A stretch of DNA of 64,000 nucleotides from Chitinophaga jiangningensis (lineage in GTDB: Bacteria > Bacteroidota > Bacteroidia > Chitinophagales > Chitinophagaceae). Below are positions 36,613 through 45,570 of this stretch, one piece after another (positions within the stretch are counted from its first letter, which is position 1; each line of letters opens with the position of its first letter). A program made the translations under genes and the position numbers. Where the stretch lies: contig NZ_FRBL01000008.1 of NCBI RefSeq assembly GCF_900142605.1, forward strand, positions 411,050-475,049, in the 5' to 3' direction. The notes under the pieces are model-generated. The model ran no database searches. It was not told the DNA's origin and was given only the letters and a program-made list of their open reading frames with translations.

Positions 36613-38142
36613 TTAATACAAATTGTTCTGCTTCAGGAGCGGATTGGTATTGATCTCTTTCAGCGGTATAGGATATCGAATATGTTTATCTTCTACATAG
36701 TTGCTGCTGAAAGGCTTCCCGTGATTTTGCAATACAGTTTTGATAGCCTGTTTAGCCGTATTGCCACGGCCCCAGCGCACCAGGTCGAACCAACGGATAC
36801 CGAATTCCATGGCCAGTTCCACGGGGCGTTCGTGATGACGAATCTGCTCACGCAGTTGATCTTTGGTCATACTACCAACAGCCAGCGCTTTAGCATGACT
36901 GCGTGTACGCACTTCGTTTACAAAGCCGATGGCTTCATCTGTTTTACCATTTTCGTTGGCCGCTTCTGCCAGCATCAGCAGCACATCTGCATAGCGAATC
37001 AGAGAAATGTTGTAACCTACATAGGAACCACTCCTATCGTTGGGATAGGCGTACTTGTTATAATAAGCGGGGCGCGAGAGATCGCTGGCCACCGATGAAT
37101 AAGGAATCTGTGAAGCAGGAACATTCAGGTCCCACATGGTGGATTTCGGATCATCGAAGAAGATATTACCGTATACACGGTCGCTGTACTCACCTGCATC
37201 TGTTTTATCTTTCTTCAGTTCTGCCACCACCCAGTCAGAAGGGTAAAAAACTTCCCAGCCATCCAGTGCATAAGGCCTTCCTTCAAAGTTGAAAGGATGG
37301 CGTTCATCCGATACCGTCCGATCGCCACTCCATTGAATTTCGAAAATAGACTCCGGACCATTTTCTTTTGTACCGTTGAAGTTATCTACGTAGTTGGCAT
37401 TGAGTGCATACTTACCATGGAGCTCTCTGAATTTAGCCTCCGCCTGCGCCCATTTTTCCTGGTATAAATAGGTTTTGGCCAGCAGCGCTTTAGCGGCGCC
37501 TTTCGTAGCGCGACCCTTATACTCACTGGCATAGCTTTCCGGCAACACGGCTTCCGCTTCGGTCAGGTCTTTTTCTATCTGTGCCCATACATCCGCGACA
37601 GGCGCCTGTGGCACCTGGAGCTTGTCGAGGTCTTTCACAAATTCAAGCACCAGCGGCACATGTTCAAAACCATTTACCAGTACGAAGTAGTTATAAGCGC
37701 GCAGGAATTTAGCTTCGCCCACTATTTCTTTTCTTTCCTGTTCCGTCATCACCGTGATTCCGGGCACTTTTTGGATTACCTGGTTTGCTCTGCCAATACC
37801 GGTGTAGCAGGTAGCCCAGAGGCTCCATGGGCCTGATTCGTCTGCACTGTTTACAAACGCTGCCAGGTTTTTCCCATAGGGTTCATTTTTATTATTATCA
37901 ATATCATCTCCCTTAAAAGCAAGGGTAACGTATACCTGTTCAAAGAAGGTCCACTTATCGCCGTCATAGCCCTGTAATGCACCATAGGTGGCTGTGATGC
38001 CCTGCAAGGCGTGCTGGCGTGTAGCCCAGAACGTGCTTTCTGTAAGGTTTTGTTTATCCTGCAGGTCGAGGAACTTATCAGAGCACCCGGAAAACAGCAT
38101 CACTGCAGTGAAAAACAGACCAGTTATTTTTAGTTTCATCAT
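36613..38142 (-). CDS. SusD/RagB family lipoprotein (PUL 3)
   Basis: 509 residues. Lipoprotein signal with lipobox FSGC (Cys20). Hallmarks: IVGEAKFLRAYNYFVLVNGFE in the TPR part, NISLIRYADVLLMLAEAANE and ERPVELAMEFGIRWFDLVRWG at the C-terminal end. It follows its SusC by 20 bp and precedes the GH2 gene by 63 bp. Proposed ligand is a glycosylated hydroxylysine or a collagen-like glycopeptide, from operon context only. Confidence 0.94.
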   Translation of the reverse strand: MMKLKITGLFFTAVMLFSGCSDKFLDLQDKQNLTESTFWATRQHALQGITATYGALQGYDGDKWTFFEQVYVTLAFKGDDIDNNKNEPYGKNLAAFVNSADESGPWSLWATCYTGIGRANQVIQKVPGITVMTEQERKEIVGEAKFLRAYNYFVLVNGFEHVPLVLEFVKDLDKLQVPQAPVADVWAQIEKDLTEAEAVLPESYASEYKGRATKGAAKALLAKTYLYQEKWAQAEAKFRELHGKYALNANYVDNFNGTKENGPESIFEIQWSGDRTVSDERHPFNFEGRPYALDGWEVFYPSDWVVAELKKDKTDAGEYSDRVYGNIFFDDPKSTMWDLNVPASQIPYSSVASDLSRPAYYNKYAYPNDRSGSYVGYNISLIRYADVLLMLAEAANENGKTDEAIGFVNEVRTRSHAKALAVGSMTKDQLREQIRHHERPVELAMEFGIRWFDLVRWGRGNTAKQAIKTVLQNHGKPFSSNYVEDKHIRYPIPLKEINTNPLLKQNNLY

Positions 38143-38162
38143 TGTCAGTTTAATTTTTCTGG

Positions 38163-41100
38163 TTAGAATCCAAGGTTAAGACCGAACACATAAGAGCGGC
38201 TGAGCGGGTAATAGCCCCTGTCGACCCCGCGGCTGAAAATACCGGTGTTGGATAAGTCCGGATCGAAGCCGGTATATTTTGTAAAAGTCAGCAGGTTATA
38301 AGCACCAGCGTAAATTCTTAATCGCTCCAAATGCATGGTGGTGGCCAGTTTCTGCGGCAGCGTATACCCCAGTTGCAGGTTTCTCAATCGCAGGAAAGAT
38401 GCATCTTCCAGGTAATAATCAGATACCCGCATGTTTTCATTGGCGTCCGTATTGCTTAAGCGATAGATGTTGGTGTTGGTGTTAGTCGGCGTCCACGCGT
38501 TCATCAGGTCAGTGGAACGGTAGTAGCGGTAGAGGAACATTTTAGCGCCGTTATACATTTTCTGACCTTCTTTTCCGTTGAGGAAAATCATGAGGTCAAA
38601 GTTTTTATAGCTGGCGTTGAAAGTGAGACCATAGTCGAGTTTTGGCAGGCCGTTACCCATTAACTGTTTGTCGTTATCGTCGAGTTGTCCGTCGCCGTTA
38701 GTATCTACAAAGCGGATATCGCCGGGTTTAGCGTTGGGCTGGATCAGCTCTCCTGCTTTATTTTTATAAGCGTCTATTTCAGCCTGTGACTGGAACAGTC
38801 CATCTGTTTTGTACAGATAAAATGAAGCCAGCGCTTCGCCTGTCTTAGTAAGCGTAGTACCGCGGTTGTTATAATCCACGAAGCCATCGGCGATTACGCC
38901 ACCTTCATAGCCCAGGCGGATGATTTTGTTGCGGCTATGGGAAAGGTTGGCCGTTACATCCCAGCGAAATGCTTTATTGGCAGGGCTGCGATAGGTCAGG
39001 GTAAACTCCCAGCCCTGGTTTTCCATGTCAGCAATGTTGGTGAGTGGCATGGCAGTAATACCGGAGGAAGTAGGGATCGGTGTTTCCGCCAGCATGTCAC
39101 TGGTTTTTGATTTGAAGTAGTCGAAGCTACCGCTGAGCGTACCTTTCAGCAGACTAAAATTCACCCCTCCGTTGAAAGTGGCCGTTTGTTCCCATTTGAT
39201 GTCATTATTGGCCAGTGATGCCGCAATGGCACCTACATACACCTGTTGGGCGGGTAAGTTACCGAACGGATAGTTCAGGTAAGGATCTGAGTTGGCCAGA
39301 TATATTTTAGCCAGGTACTGGAAGTTGTCAATATTCTGATTACCCACCGTACCATAGCTGAAGCGAGGCTTCAGCTCCGTGATCCAGGGCACATTGAAGA
39401 AGTTTTCCTTATGCACGTTCCAGCCGCCGGACACGGAGTAGAAAGTACCGTAGCGGTTGGCGGTACCAAAACGGGAGGAACCGTCGCGGCGCAGGCTACC
39501 CTGCAGGAAATATTTATCGTCGTAGTTGTAGCTGGCGCGTCCGAAGTAGGACTGCAGGTTATTACCGTAGTTCCATCCATTCACGCGGATATAATCGTTT
39601 TTGCCTTCCAGTATCAGGCCGGACAGCGCTTCGATCAGCGGGCTGCTGAGGTGGTTGCCGGCGCCGGAAGTTCCCTGGTATACATTTTTTTCACGGGAAA
39701 AACCGTACATGGCTTTGATGTTATGTTTGCCCAGCTGTTTTTCGTAGTTGAGGAGGTGGGTATACAGGGAATTCTCTTTTCTGCCGCGACTCTCAGAGCG
39801 CGTCGGATTTTCGACCAGGGAGAGTGCACCGAAGTCGAACGGACTGGTTTGGCTATACGAATACGTATTTACGATATTCTTACCGATGGTGAAGTTATAG
39901 GAGAAGCCGTACCAGAGTTTTAGATCTGCTGCCACATTGATTTGCAGGTAGTCATCTATGGAGCGGCCGTTCCACAGCATTCTTTCCCCGATGGGGTTGC
40001 CGGAGCCTAGTTCGATTTCAGGTTTGGCGTAGCCGTTAGGGGAATTTTCGTCATAGATTCGTTTATGCGGCAACGTTCTGTATACTTCCATGAATGGAGA
40101 GAAGCCGGCGTTGCCGTCCCCGTTCACGTCGCTGTAGTCCTGGTTGTTGAAGCGGGTGTAGGCTACAATAGGCATGATTTTCAGGCGACTGTCCAGCAGT
40201 TTTATTTCGCTGTTGAGGCGTACGTTGTCTCTTTTAGCGCCGGAGTTGATGATGGTACCGGAGTTTTCCCAGTGGCCATACGACAGGCGGTAGGTGAGTT
40301 TTTCGGAGGCGCCGGAAACGTCCACATCATATTTCTGTTCGGTGCCTGTTTTGGTGAAGGCGCCTACCCAGTCGGAGTTGGCGTATTGGGAGTCGTCCTG
40401 TACGTATACCGGAGCGGTGAGGTTGTCGTTGGCGAAAGCATCGCGTACCACTTTGTTCATGCTTACCTTATCCATTAAAGGCAGGTTGTTGTTGAGGTGC
40501 AGGGAGGAGTAGTATGCGCTGAAGTTGACATGTGGTTCCCCGGATTTACCTTTTTTGGTGGTGATGATGATAACGCCGCCGGCTGCACGCGCACCGTAGA
40601 TGGTGGCGGCGGAGGCATCTTTAAGCACGTTGATGGACTCTACGTCGTTAGGGTTGATGTCGTAGGCATATTCCAGCGGGATACCGTCTACCACGTAGAG
40701 TGGGCTGGCGTTGTTGATACTGTTCATGCCTCTGATCAGCACTACCGGCTGGCCGGAAGGATTACCGGTGCCGGAGCTTACTACCACGCCGGGCGCCTGG
40801 CCCTGCAGCATGGTACCGATATTACCAGAAGGCTGTTTCTCGAGGTTTTTGGTATTTACGGAAGAGATGGCGGCGGTTACATCCCCTTTTTTCTGGGTAC
40901 CGTAACCGATCACGAGCACTTCGTCCAGGCCTTTTACATTTTCTTCCAGGGCGATCACCAGGTGTTTGCTGGTGGGTGTTACTTCTTTGGCGGTATATCC
41001 CATGGCGGATACCACAAGGATGGCATTGGCAGGTACGCCAGGGAGGTTGAACTCCCCTTTGGCATCGGTAGCAGTGCCTTTGCTGGTATTTTTTACAGCA

Positions 41101-41240
41101 ATACTGGCTCCCGGGATGGGGGTGCCTTTGGCATCCGTTACCTTACCCGTTAGGTTGGCATTTTGGGCGAAGACGGTTAGCCCGGTAAACAATAGGAATA
41201 AAAGCATTCCACTGCTCCGTAGTTGTTTCCACATACGCAT
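38163..41240 (-). CDS. SusC-like TonB-dependent receptor (PUL 3)
   Basis: 1025 residues: signal peptide ending TVFAQ (about 26), carboxypeptidase-regulatory-like domain (LTGKVTDAKGTPIPGASIAV ... VVSAMGY), TonB box DEVLVIGYGTQKKGD, plug (GTMLQGQAPGVVV, VVLIRGMNS, LYVVDGIPLEY, INVLKDASAATIYGARAAGGVIIITT) and barrel ending FGLNLGF. First gene of the seven-gene operon running to 26840. A cluster of three direct repeats lies 125-168 bp upstream, between it and the TPR-LuxR regulator gene. Confidence 0.95.
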   Translation of the reverse strand: MRMWKQLRSSGMLLFLLFTGLTVFAQNANLTGKVTDAKGTPIPGASIAVKNTSKGTATDAKGEFNLPGVPANAILVVSAMGYTAKEVTPTSKHLVIALEENVKGLDEVLVIGYGTQKKGDVTAAISSVNTKNLEKQPSGNIGTMLQGQAPGVVVSSGTGNPSGQPVVLIRGMNSINNASPLYVVDGIPLEYAYDINPNDVESINVLKDASAATIYGARAAGGVIIITTKKGKSGEPHVNFSAYYSSLHLNNNLPLMDKVSMNKVVRDAFANDNLTAPVYVQDDSQYANSDWVGAFTKTGTEQKYDVDVSGASEKLTYRLSYGHWENSGTIINSGAKRDNVRLNSEIKLLDSRLKIMPIVAYTRFNNQDYSDVNGDGNAGFSPFMEVYRTLPHKRIYDENSPNGYAKPEIELGSGNPIGERMLWNGRSIDDYLQINVAADLKLWYGFSYNFTIGKNIVNTYSYSQTSPFDFGALSLVENPTRSESRGRKENSLYTHLLNYEKQLGKHNIKAMYGFSREKNVYQGTSGAGNHLSSPLIEALSGLILEGKNDYIRVNGWNYGNNLQSYFGRASYNYDDKYFLQGSLRRDGSSRFGTANRYGTFYSVSGGWNVHKENFFNVPWITELKPRFSYGTVGNQNIDNFQYLAKIYLANSDPYLNYPFGNLPAQQVYVGAIAASLANNDIKWEQTATFNGGVNFSLLKGTLSGSFDYFKSKTSDMLAETPIPTSSGITAMPLTNIADMENQGWEFTLTYRSPANKAFRWDVTANLSHSRNKIIRLGYEGGVIADGFVDYNNRGTTLTKTGEALASFYLYKTDGLFQSQAEIDAYKNKAGELIQPNAKPGDIRFVDTNGDGQLDDNDKQLMGNGLPKLDYGLTFNASYKNFDLMIFLNGKEGQKMYNGAKMFLYRYYRSTDLMNAWTPTNTNTNIYRLSNTDANENMRVSDYYLEDASFLRLRNLQLGYTLPQKLATTMHLERLRIYAGAYNLLTFTKYTGFDPDLSNTGIFSRGVDRGYYPLSRSYVFGLNLGF

Positions 41241-41364
41241 TTTGGTTTTAATGTCTGCTTGTTGATAATTACCCTCCGGTGCTTTGTAGTTTTTCTAACG
41301 TGATTTTTGGAGTACCGGAAGTGGAAGTAAAGTAGACAGGAAAATCAAAGGCATAGTGGTTTGG

Positions 41365-41408
41365 GACCTCTATACAGGCATTACAGGGACCTCTACACGA
41401 CCCCTACA
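41365..41408 (-). promoter_or_regulatory. Triple direct repeat upstream of the PUL 3 operon
   Basis: On the plus strand three copies of GACC(T/C)CTA(T/C)A start at 41365, 41388 and 41399; read toward susC on the minus strand they are TGTAGGGGTC, TGTAGAGGTC and TATAGAGGTC. Spacings of 11 and 23 bp are about one and two helical turns, so a protein could bind them on one face of the DNA. They are the only structured element in the 197 bp between the regulator gene and susC and are candidate sites for that regulator. Confidence 0.55.
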
Positions 41409-41437
41409 AAGCATATAACTATATAATAATCAAATAT

Positions 41438-43105
41438 TTAAAATTGCTGCAGAAAATCCGAGAGGTTGTCTTTATGTTCGAGGCGGAAGGTTTTACGGAG
41501 GCGGTAGCGGGCCATTTCCACCGATTTTACGGAGATATTATTGAGTGAGGCGATGTCTTTCATGGAAAGATTTAGTCGGATTTGGGCGCAGAGGCGGCGT
41601 TCATTTTCGGTGAGGTCCGGGAACTTTTGCAGGAGGTTAAAGAAGAAATCTTTATGGATTTCATTGACGGAGAGGTTAAAGTCCTGGGTGTCTTTATTGC
41701 TGTCGAGATCGTACTGGAATTTATGGATCAGGCGATTGAACCGGGCGATATTTTCAGGTTTTGCTTCTCCGTTTATATCCAGTGCCGTTAGTTCATCAAT
41801 GAAGTTACGGATCATATCATTCCTTTGGGAGATGAAGAGGGCGTAGTTTTTCAGGTCATTATCCCGGTATTCTAATTTATTATTGAGGGATTCCTTTTCA
41901 TGGATGGCCGCCTCGAGTTCACGTTTAATGAGTGCCTGGCGCATTTCTTCCAGCTCTTTTTCCTTTTTGCGCTTTTGGTTCATTTTGCTGATATAGAGGG
42001 CGCCTATTATAATAAGGAGTATCACCCCGGCGGCCAGAGCGTTGCGCTGGAAGGCCCTCAGTTCTTTCTGCGCTTCCAGGGTAATGATGTGCCGTTCATT
42101 TTCTTTGGCTTCCCGTTGGATCTTCAGGGCGGAAATAGCTTCGCTTTTGTTTTTAGAGAGAATTTGGTTGCGCACGGCAGTGTATTCCTGTAGTGCGTTA
42201 AAGGCTTTCTTGTATTCGCCCAGGTCCTGGTAAAGTAGTGCGGAACTGGTGAGGTTGTCCAGGAGTTTTTCTTTCCTGGTATTCGAGTTCGATTGATTTA
42301 TCAGCTCCCGTGCCTCTGCCAGCAGCTTTTCGGCTACCGGATATTCTTTTAACTTGATCCTGGAAAAAGCCATCTGGTTCAGCAACTCCGCATGCGCCAA
42401 TGCATCGCCGGTCCCGAGTATGCCCAGGGCCTTTTCAAAATCGGCCAGGGCGTTGTGGTAGCGGCCAAATTCATTTTCGCAGATACCCCGGTTGCCGAGG
42501 GCGCTGGCCACCATGCCTTTGTTGTTGGATTGCTCCGCGATGGCGATGGTACTATCAAAGTACTTCCTGGCGGTTTCGAACTCGTCTTTCATCAGGTATA
42601 CCAGTCCGAGCGCGTTCATGGAAAGCGCGATCCGGCGTGGATTCCCCAGCTTCTTATACAATTCATGCGCCTGCTGGTGATATTGCAGGGAGAAGTAACC
42701 GTTCTCGGTATCATAAAATATCCATCCCAGGTTGGTAAGCGCGCGGGCGGTGGCGCTATCGTTCCCCAGTGCCTCGCAGATGTCCAGCGCGGAGTAGCCG
42801 TAGTTCAGCGCCTGGTCATACTGGTCGTTATATAAATACCCCTCCGACAAATTGAGCAGCGATGCCGCCTGTAACTTCCGGTCGGTTTCCTTCAGGGAAA
42901 GCAGGTAGGCTTCGTTGGCCATTACCAGCGCGGGATTGGTGGAGTCTTTATTGTAATAAGCAGCCAGCTTGTTGAGCGTGTTGATGCGTTCCACACTGGT
43001 CATGTTTTTATTGGAAAGGGACTGATACAGGCTGTCCGGATTCAGTTGAGCGGTGGTGATGTTGGTGTATAGACAAAAGATGAATAGAATTGGCAATAGT
43101 TTCAT
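41438..43105 (-). CDS. Membrane-anchored TPR regulator with LuxR-type helix-turn-helix
   Basis: 555 residues. Signal peptide (MKLLPILFIFCLYTNITTAQ), then about six tetratricopeptide repeats (for example ALTNLGWIFYDTENGYFSLQYH and SMNALGLVYLMKDEFETARKYF), one membrane helix (AAGVILLIIIGALYIS, about 355-375), a coiled coil, and a C-terminal LuxR-like helix-turn-helix (LTENERRLCAQIRLNLSMKDIASLNNISVKSVEMARYRLRKTF in pieces). In Bacteroidota such one-piece transmembrane regulators are often found beside SusC/SusD loci. It is the nearest upstream gene of PUL 3, on the same strand, and is its probable activator. Confidence 0.85.
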   Translation of the reverse strand: MKLLPILFIFCLYTNITTAQLNPDSLYQSLSNKNMTSVERINTLNKLAAYYNKDSTNPALVMANEAYLLSLKETDRKLQAASLLNLSEGYLYNDQYDQALNYGYSALDICEALGNDSATARALTNLGWIFYDTENGYFSLQYHQQAHELYKKLGNPRRIALSMNALGLVYLMKDEFETARKYFDSTIAIAEQSNNKGMVASALGNRGICENEFGRYHNALADFEKALGILGTGDALAHAELLNQMAFSRIKLKEYPVAEKLLAEARELINQSNSNTRKEKLLDNLTSSALLYQDLGEYKKAFNALQEYTAVRNQILSKNKSEAISALKIQREAKENERHIITLEAQKELRAFQRNALAAGVILLIIIGALYISKMNQKRKKEKELEEMRQALIKRELEAAIHEKESLNNKLEYRDNDLKNYALFISQRNDMIRNFIDELTALDINGEAKPENIARFNRLIHKFQYDLDSNKDTQDFNLSVNEIHKDFFFNLLQKFPDLTENERRLCAQIRLNLSMKDIASLNNISVKSVEMARYRLRKTFRLEHKDNLSDFLQQF

Positions 43106-43144
43106 GAGTGGAATGTAAGGAAAATTGGGGAAAATTCTCCAAGG

Positions 43145-43645
43145 CTACATAGTTATCTTGATTCTTCTGTTTAGGTATAGATCGGTCCATTGCTGTTTCA
43201 GGTGGGGCTTGGGAATGTTGGTGGAGAGGTTATCACTTTTTCGGATGCGCAGATACAAATTCAGGTATCTCCTCGCCATAGCTTCCTGCTTCAGCAAGAA
43301 GTACATCACGCTGATCCGGAACCTGCAATCGTTTTTAACTGACTTCGCCATACGTTCATCTACCCCGCAATCCCGGCACATTTTATTAAGGTTCCACTTA
43401 ATGATTCCTTTTGATAAGGTGATTGAATCCTCATACCAACCCAACATGCCTAAATCCACAGCCAGATTAGCCAGGTGAATCACATTCTTGCTATTAACCA
43501 ACCAAGCAAGTCGGTCGTACACATATGCCTTCTCAAAATTTCCATCCTGGAAATAACTGGCAGCTATTTGTGAGAGCAGGTCTGCATTGTTAGGGTCTTT
43601 TTTGGAGGAGGCGATGAGTTGGCGTCGGGTTGGTGGTTTGGGCAT
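43145..43645 (-). CDS. Small TPR-like protein of unknown function
   Basis: 166 residues, no signal peptide. Helical, with TPR-like segments (DLLSQIAASYFQDGNFEKAYVYDRLAWL, IHLANLAVDLGMLGWYEDSI) and two Cys in KMCRDCGV. It lies 39 bp upstream of the TPR-LuxR regulator on the same strand and may be co-transcribed with it. I do not recognise a family; function unknown. Confidence 0.65.
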   Translation of the reverse strand: MPKPPTRRQLIASSKKDPNNADLLSQIAASYFQDGNFEKAYVYDRLAWLVNSKNVIHLANLAVDLGMLGWYEDSITLSKGIIKWNLNKMCRDCGVDERMAKSVKNDCRFRISVMYFLLKQEAMARRYLNLYLRIRKSDNLSTNIPKPHLKQQWTDLYLNRRIKITM

Positions 43646-43746
43646 TTTAGTACGTCATCGGGTTTAAAAGTTCCTTTAGTTCTATTGGAATAAAACCAGG
43701 CAGGTTCTATTTTCATAGAAAAATACAATTATGCCCCGACCATTTT

Positions 43747-44301
43747 TCAATTAATAAACCGGAAGGATGTGGCAACGGAATCGAACAACGGCCTATAGCG
43801 GCCAGCATCCTTCGTTTGCGTCCCAGCAGTAATGATATAAGCGATATTATCCTTTGGAAACACATAACTCACCAGGGTTGCTTTAATACCACGAGGTTCC
43901 ATATTATATTTGTACCAGGCTCCTTTGAGGCTGTCGGTTTCAATTAGTCCCTGATCCAAAATGACCGCGCTTGGAATAGCTTTCATTACTGCCTGAATCG
44001 TTTTTTGCATATACTCCTCCAGCGTATAATGCTGCATATCCTCAGTAATTACATTGATGTTGGTATTTGGATCAGCAGCTGTTTTAGGCGCCAATAAAAA
44101 GTAATAGTCGATGCCATATTCTGTTCGGGTATTTGTTGTCCAGCCGGCAGGCACATATATATTGTACCTCCTGTTGCCAACGTTTAGGTGGTGATTCGCA
44201 GGGATTTGTTCTACGATTTCATCAGCGGCTTTGCGATATACTGATTTGTTGTTGCATGCGAGAAGGGTGAGTAATAGGCAGAGTGGGATAATTATTTTCA
44301 T
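43747..44301 (-). CDS. Small lipoprotein, DUF1795/PsbP-like
   Basis: 184 residues. Lipoprotein signal (MKIIIPLCLLLTLLACNN, Cys16). The rest (YNIYVPAGWT, YTLEEYMQKTIQAVM, ending ATSFRFIN) looks like the PsbP/DUF1795 fold seen in small exported proteins, with a final beta-strand. Function unknown. 101 bp separate it from the TPR-like gene downstream. Confidence 0.7.
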   Translation of the reverse strand: MKIIIPLCLLLTLLACNNKSVYRKAADEIVEQIPANHHLNVGNRRYNIYVPAGWTTNTRTEYGIDYYFLLAPKTAADPNTNINVITEDMQHYTLEEYMQKTIQAVMKAIPSAVILDQGLIETDSLKGAWYKYNMEPRGIKATLVSYVFPKDNIAYIITAGTQTKDAGRYRPLFDSVATSFRFIN

Positions 44302-44470
44302 TGGGTTCTAATGTTAAGGCGGATTAAAAGTAAGAAATAATTATAATTTAATAAATTACTTCACTTTCCAATCGTATACAACAGGCTAATGCCAAATTTT
44401 ACCAGTTCGTGTCGATATCAGCAGACAGGAACTTTTTGCTTATCACACTCATTTACCAGGAGGAATTAAA

Positions 44471-44502
44471 AAAACAAAACCCCGCGTAGCGCGCGAGGTT
44501 TT
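44471..44502 (-). terminator. Rho-independent terminator after the NmrA-like gene
   Basis: Minus-strand hairpin AAAACCTCGCG / CGCGGGGTTTT with one mismatch and a 5-nt loop, followed by a T-rich tract (TTTTGTTTTTTT). It lies about 65 bp past the stop at 44568. The 266 bp between 44302 and 44567 hold nothing else. Confidence 0.85.
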
Positions 44503-44567
44503 AATATAAATATCTAGTGCTGCCGTTCGGAACGAACACAGAATGTATTATTCCACCAACCAGCATT

Positions 44568-45470
44568 TTATGAAAGCAGATTTTTCTTTGCCCAATCGAC
44601 AATACCGATGGTCGGTATCTGCACATGATAATTAAATGTCTTTTCCATTGGCCATTTGACTCCCGGATGTGTGAATACCATGCGATATTTATTGAAAACA
44701 TTATCCGGATCTTGTTGTAGGGCCGAGGATAAATATTCTCTGCTCCAGAGGACTCGTTCAAAAGTGGTGTCGAACACCTCTTCCACCCGCTCAGCAATCT
44801 GTGTAAATGTGGCTGTTTCCCCTGAAACAAATACGACCTCATTAACAAATTCCGGTTGGTGGAATAAAATCTGGACGGTTAATTTTCCGATATCCTCACA
44901 ACTGGTAAGCGTCAACGAATGGTTCCAATCACCCAATGCATGAATGGTTTTGGTTTCCAGACTGATCACACCAAAATCCTCACGAAATAAGAAACTTGTA
45001 ATCATCCCGGTAGATACAATTACCCATTGCGTCTTATCCTGGGCACGTAAGAGGTCCCTTACATCCAGTTGCTCATCAAAAACAGGTTGTGCACTTCCTC
45101 TTCCAATCTGGTCATAATCAACTCCAAATTGCCAGGGAACATACCGTCTTACACCACCTTGTAATACGGCCTCAGTAATTTTAACCTGCATTCCCTGTCC
45201 AATTGAAAAGCCACTACAACAGATCACCGTATCGTAGCGCCCAAATACTTTTGCCAGTTCGGCGACCGAACTCGTAACAAGGTCAACCGCCTCCAGGTGT
45301 ACATCCCGGAATGTCGTATTTTGTTCAAAATCCAGCATGACTGCAGCATCTGGTTGTACCAGTGCAGCAATATTTAAGTCTAACTGATGTTTTTCCTGAT
45401 AGTCATACAAGCCTTGCAGCATAGACAATCCGACTTCCCCTGTTCCAATTACTAAAAATGAGTTATTCAC
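44568..45470 (-). CDS. NmrA-like NAD(P)-binding oxidoreductase
   Basis: 300 residues, cytoplasmic. N-terminal Rossmann motif FLVIGTGEVGLSMLQG, then VICCSGFSIGQG, RYVPWQFGVDYD (the isoflavone-reductase/NmrA pattern) and CEDIGKLTVQIL. Family members reduce phenylpropanoid-like substrates or act as redox-sensing NAD(P)-binding regulators; which applies here is not visible. Upstream (100 bp) is an AraC regulator in the same direction, which may control it. Confidence 0.8.
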   Translation of the reverse strand: MNNSFLVIGTGEVGLSMLQGLYDYQEKHQLDLNIAALVQPDAAVMLDFEQNTTFRDVHLEAVDLVTSSVAELAKVFGRYDTVICCSGFSIGQGMQVKITEAVLQGGVRRYVPWQFGVDYDQIGRGSAQPVFDEQLDVRDLLRAQDKTQWVIVSTGMITSFLFREDFGVISLETKTIHALGDWNHSLTLTSCEDIGKLTVQILFHQPEFVNEVVFVSGETATFTQIAERVEEVFDTTFERVLWSREYLSSALQQDPDNVFNKYRMVFTHPGVKWPMEKTFNYHVQIPTIGIVDWAKKNLLS

Positions 45471-45570
45471 CTTTGCTCCATTTTATGTTACTAAAATTGT
45501 TTCCTGAACAAAGGTATATTGGCAGAAAAGTTATCAAGCTGCAAGAAAGCCGGAAATAGATGCAAAAATC

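Noticed and set aside
40497..41153. 218-codon plus-strand frame
   Set aside because: Antisense to the N-terminal part of the PUL 3 susC; no recognisable features.
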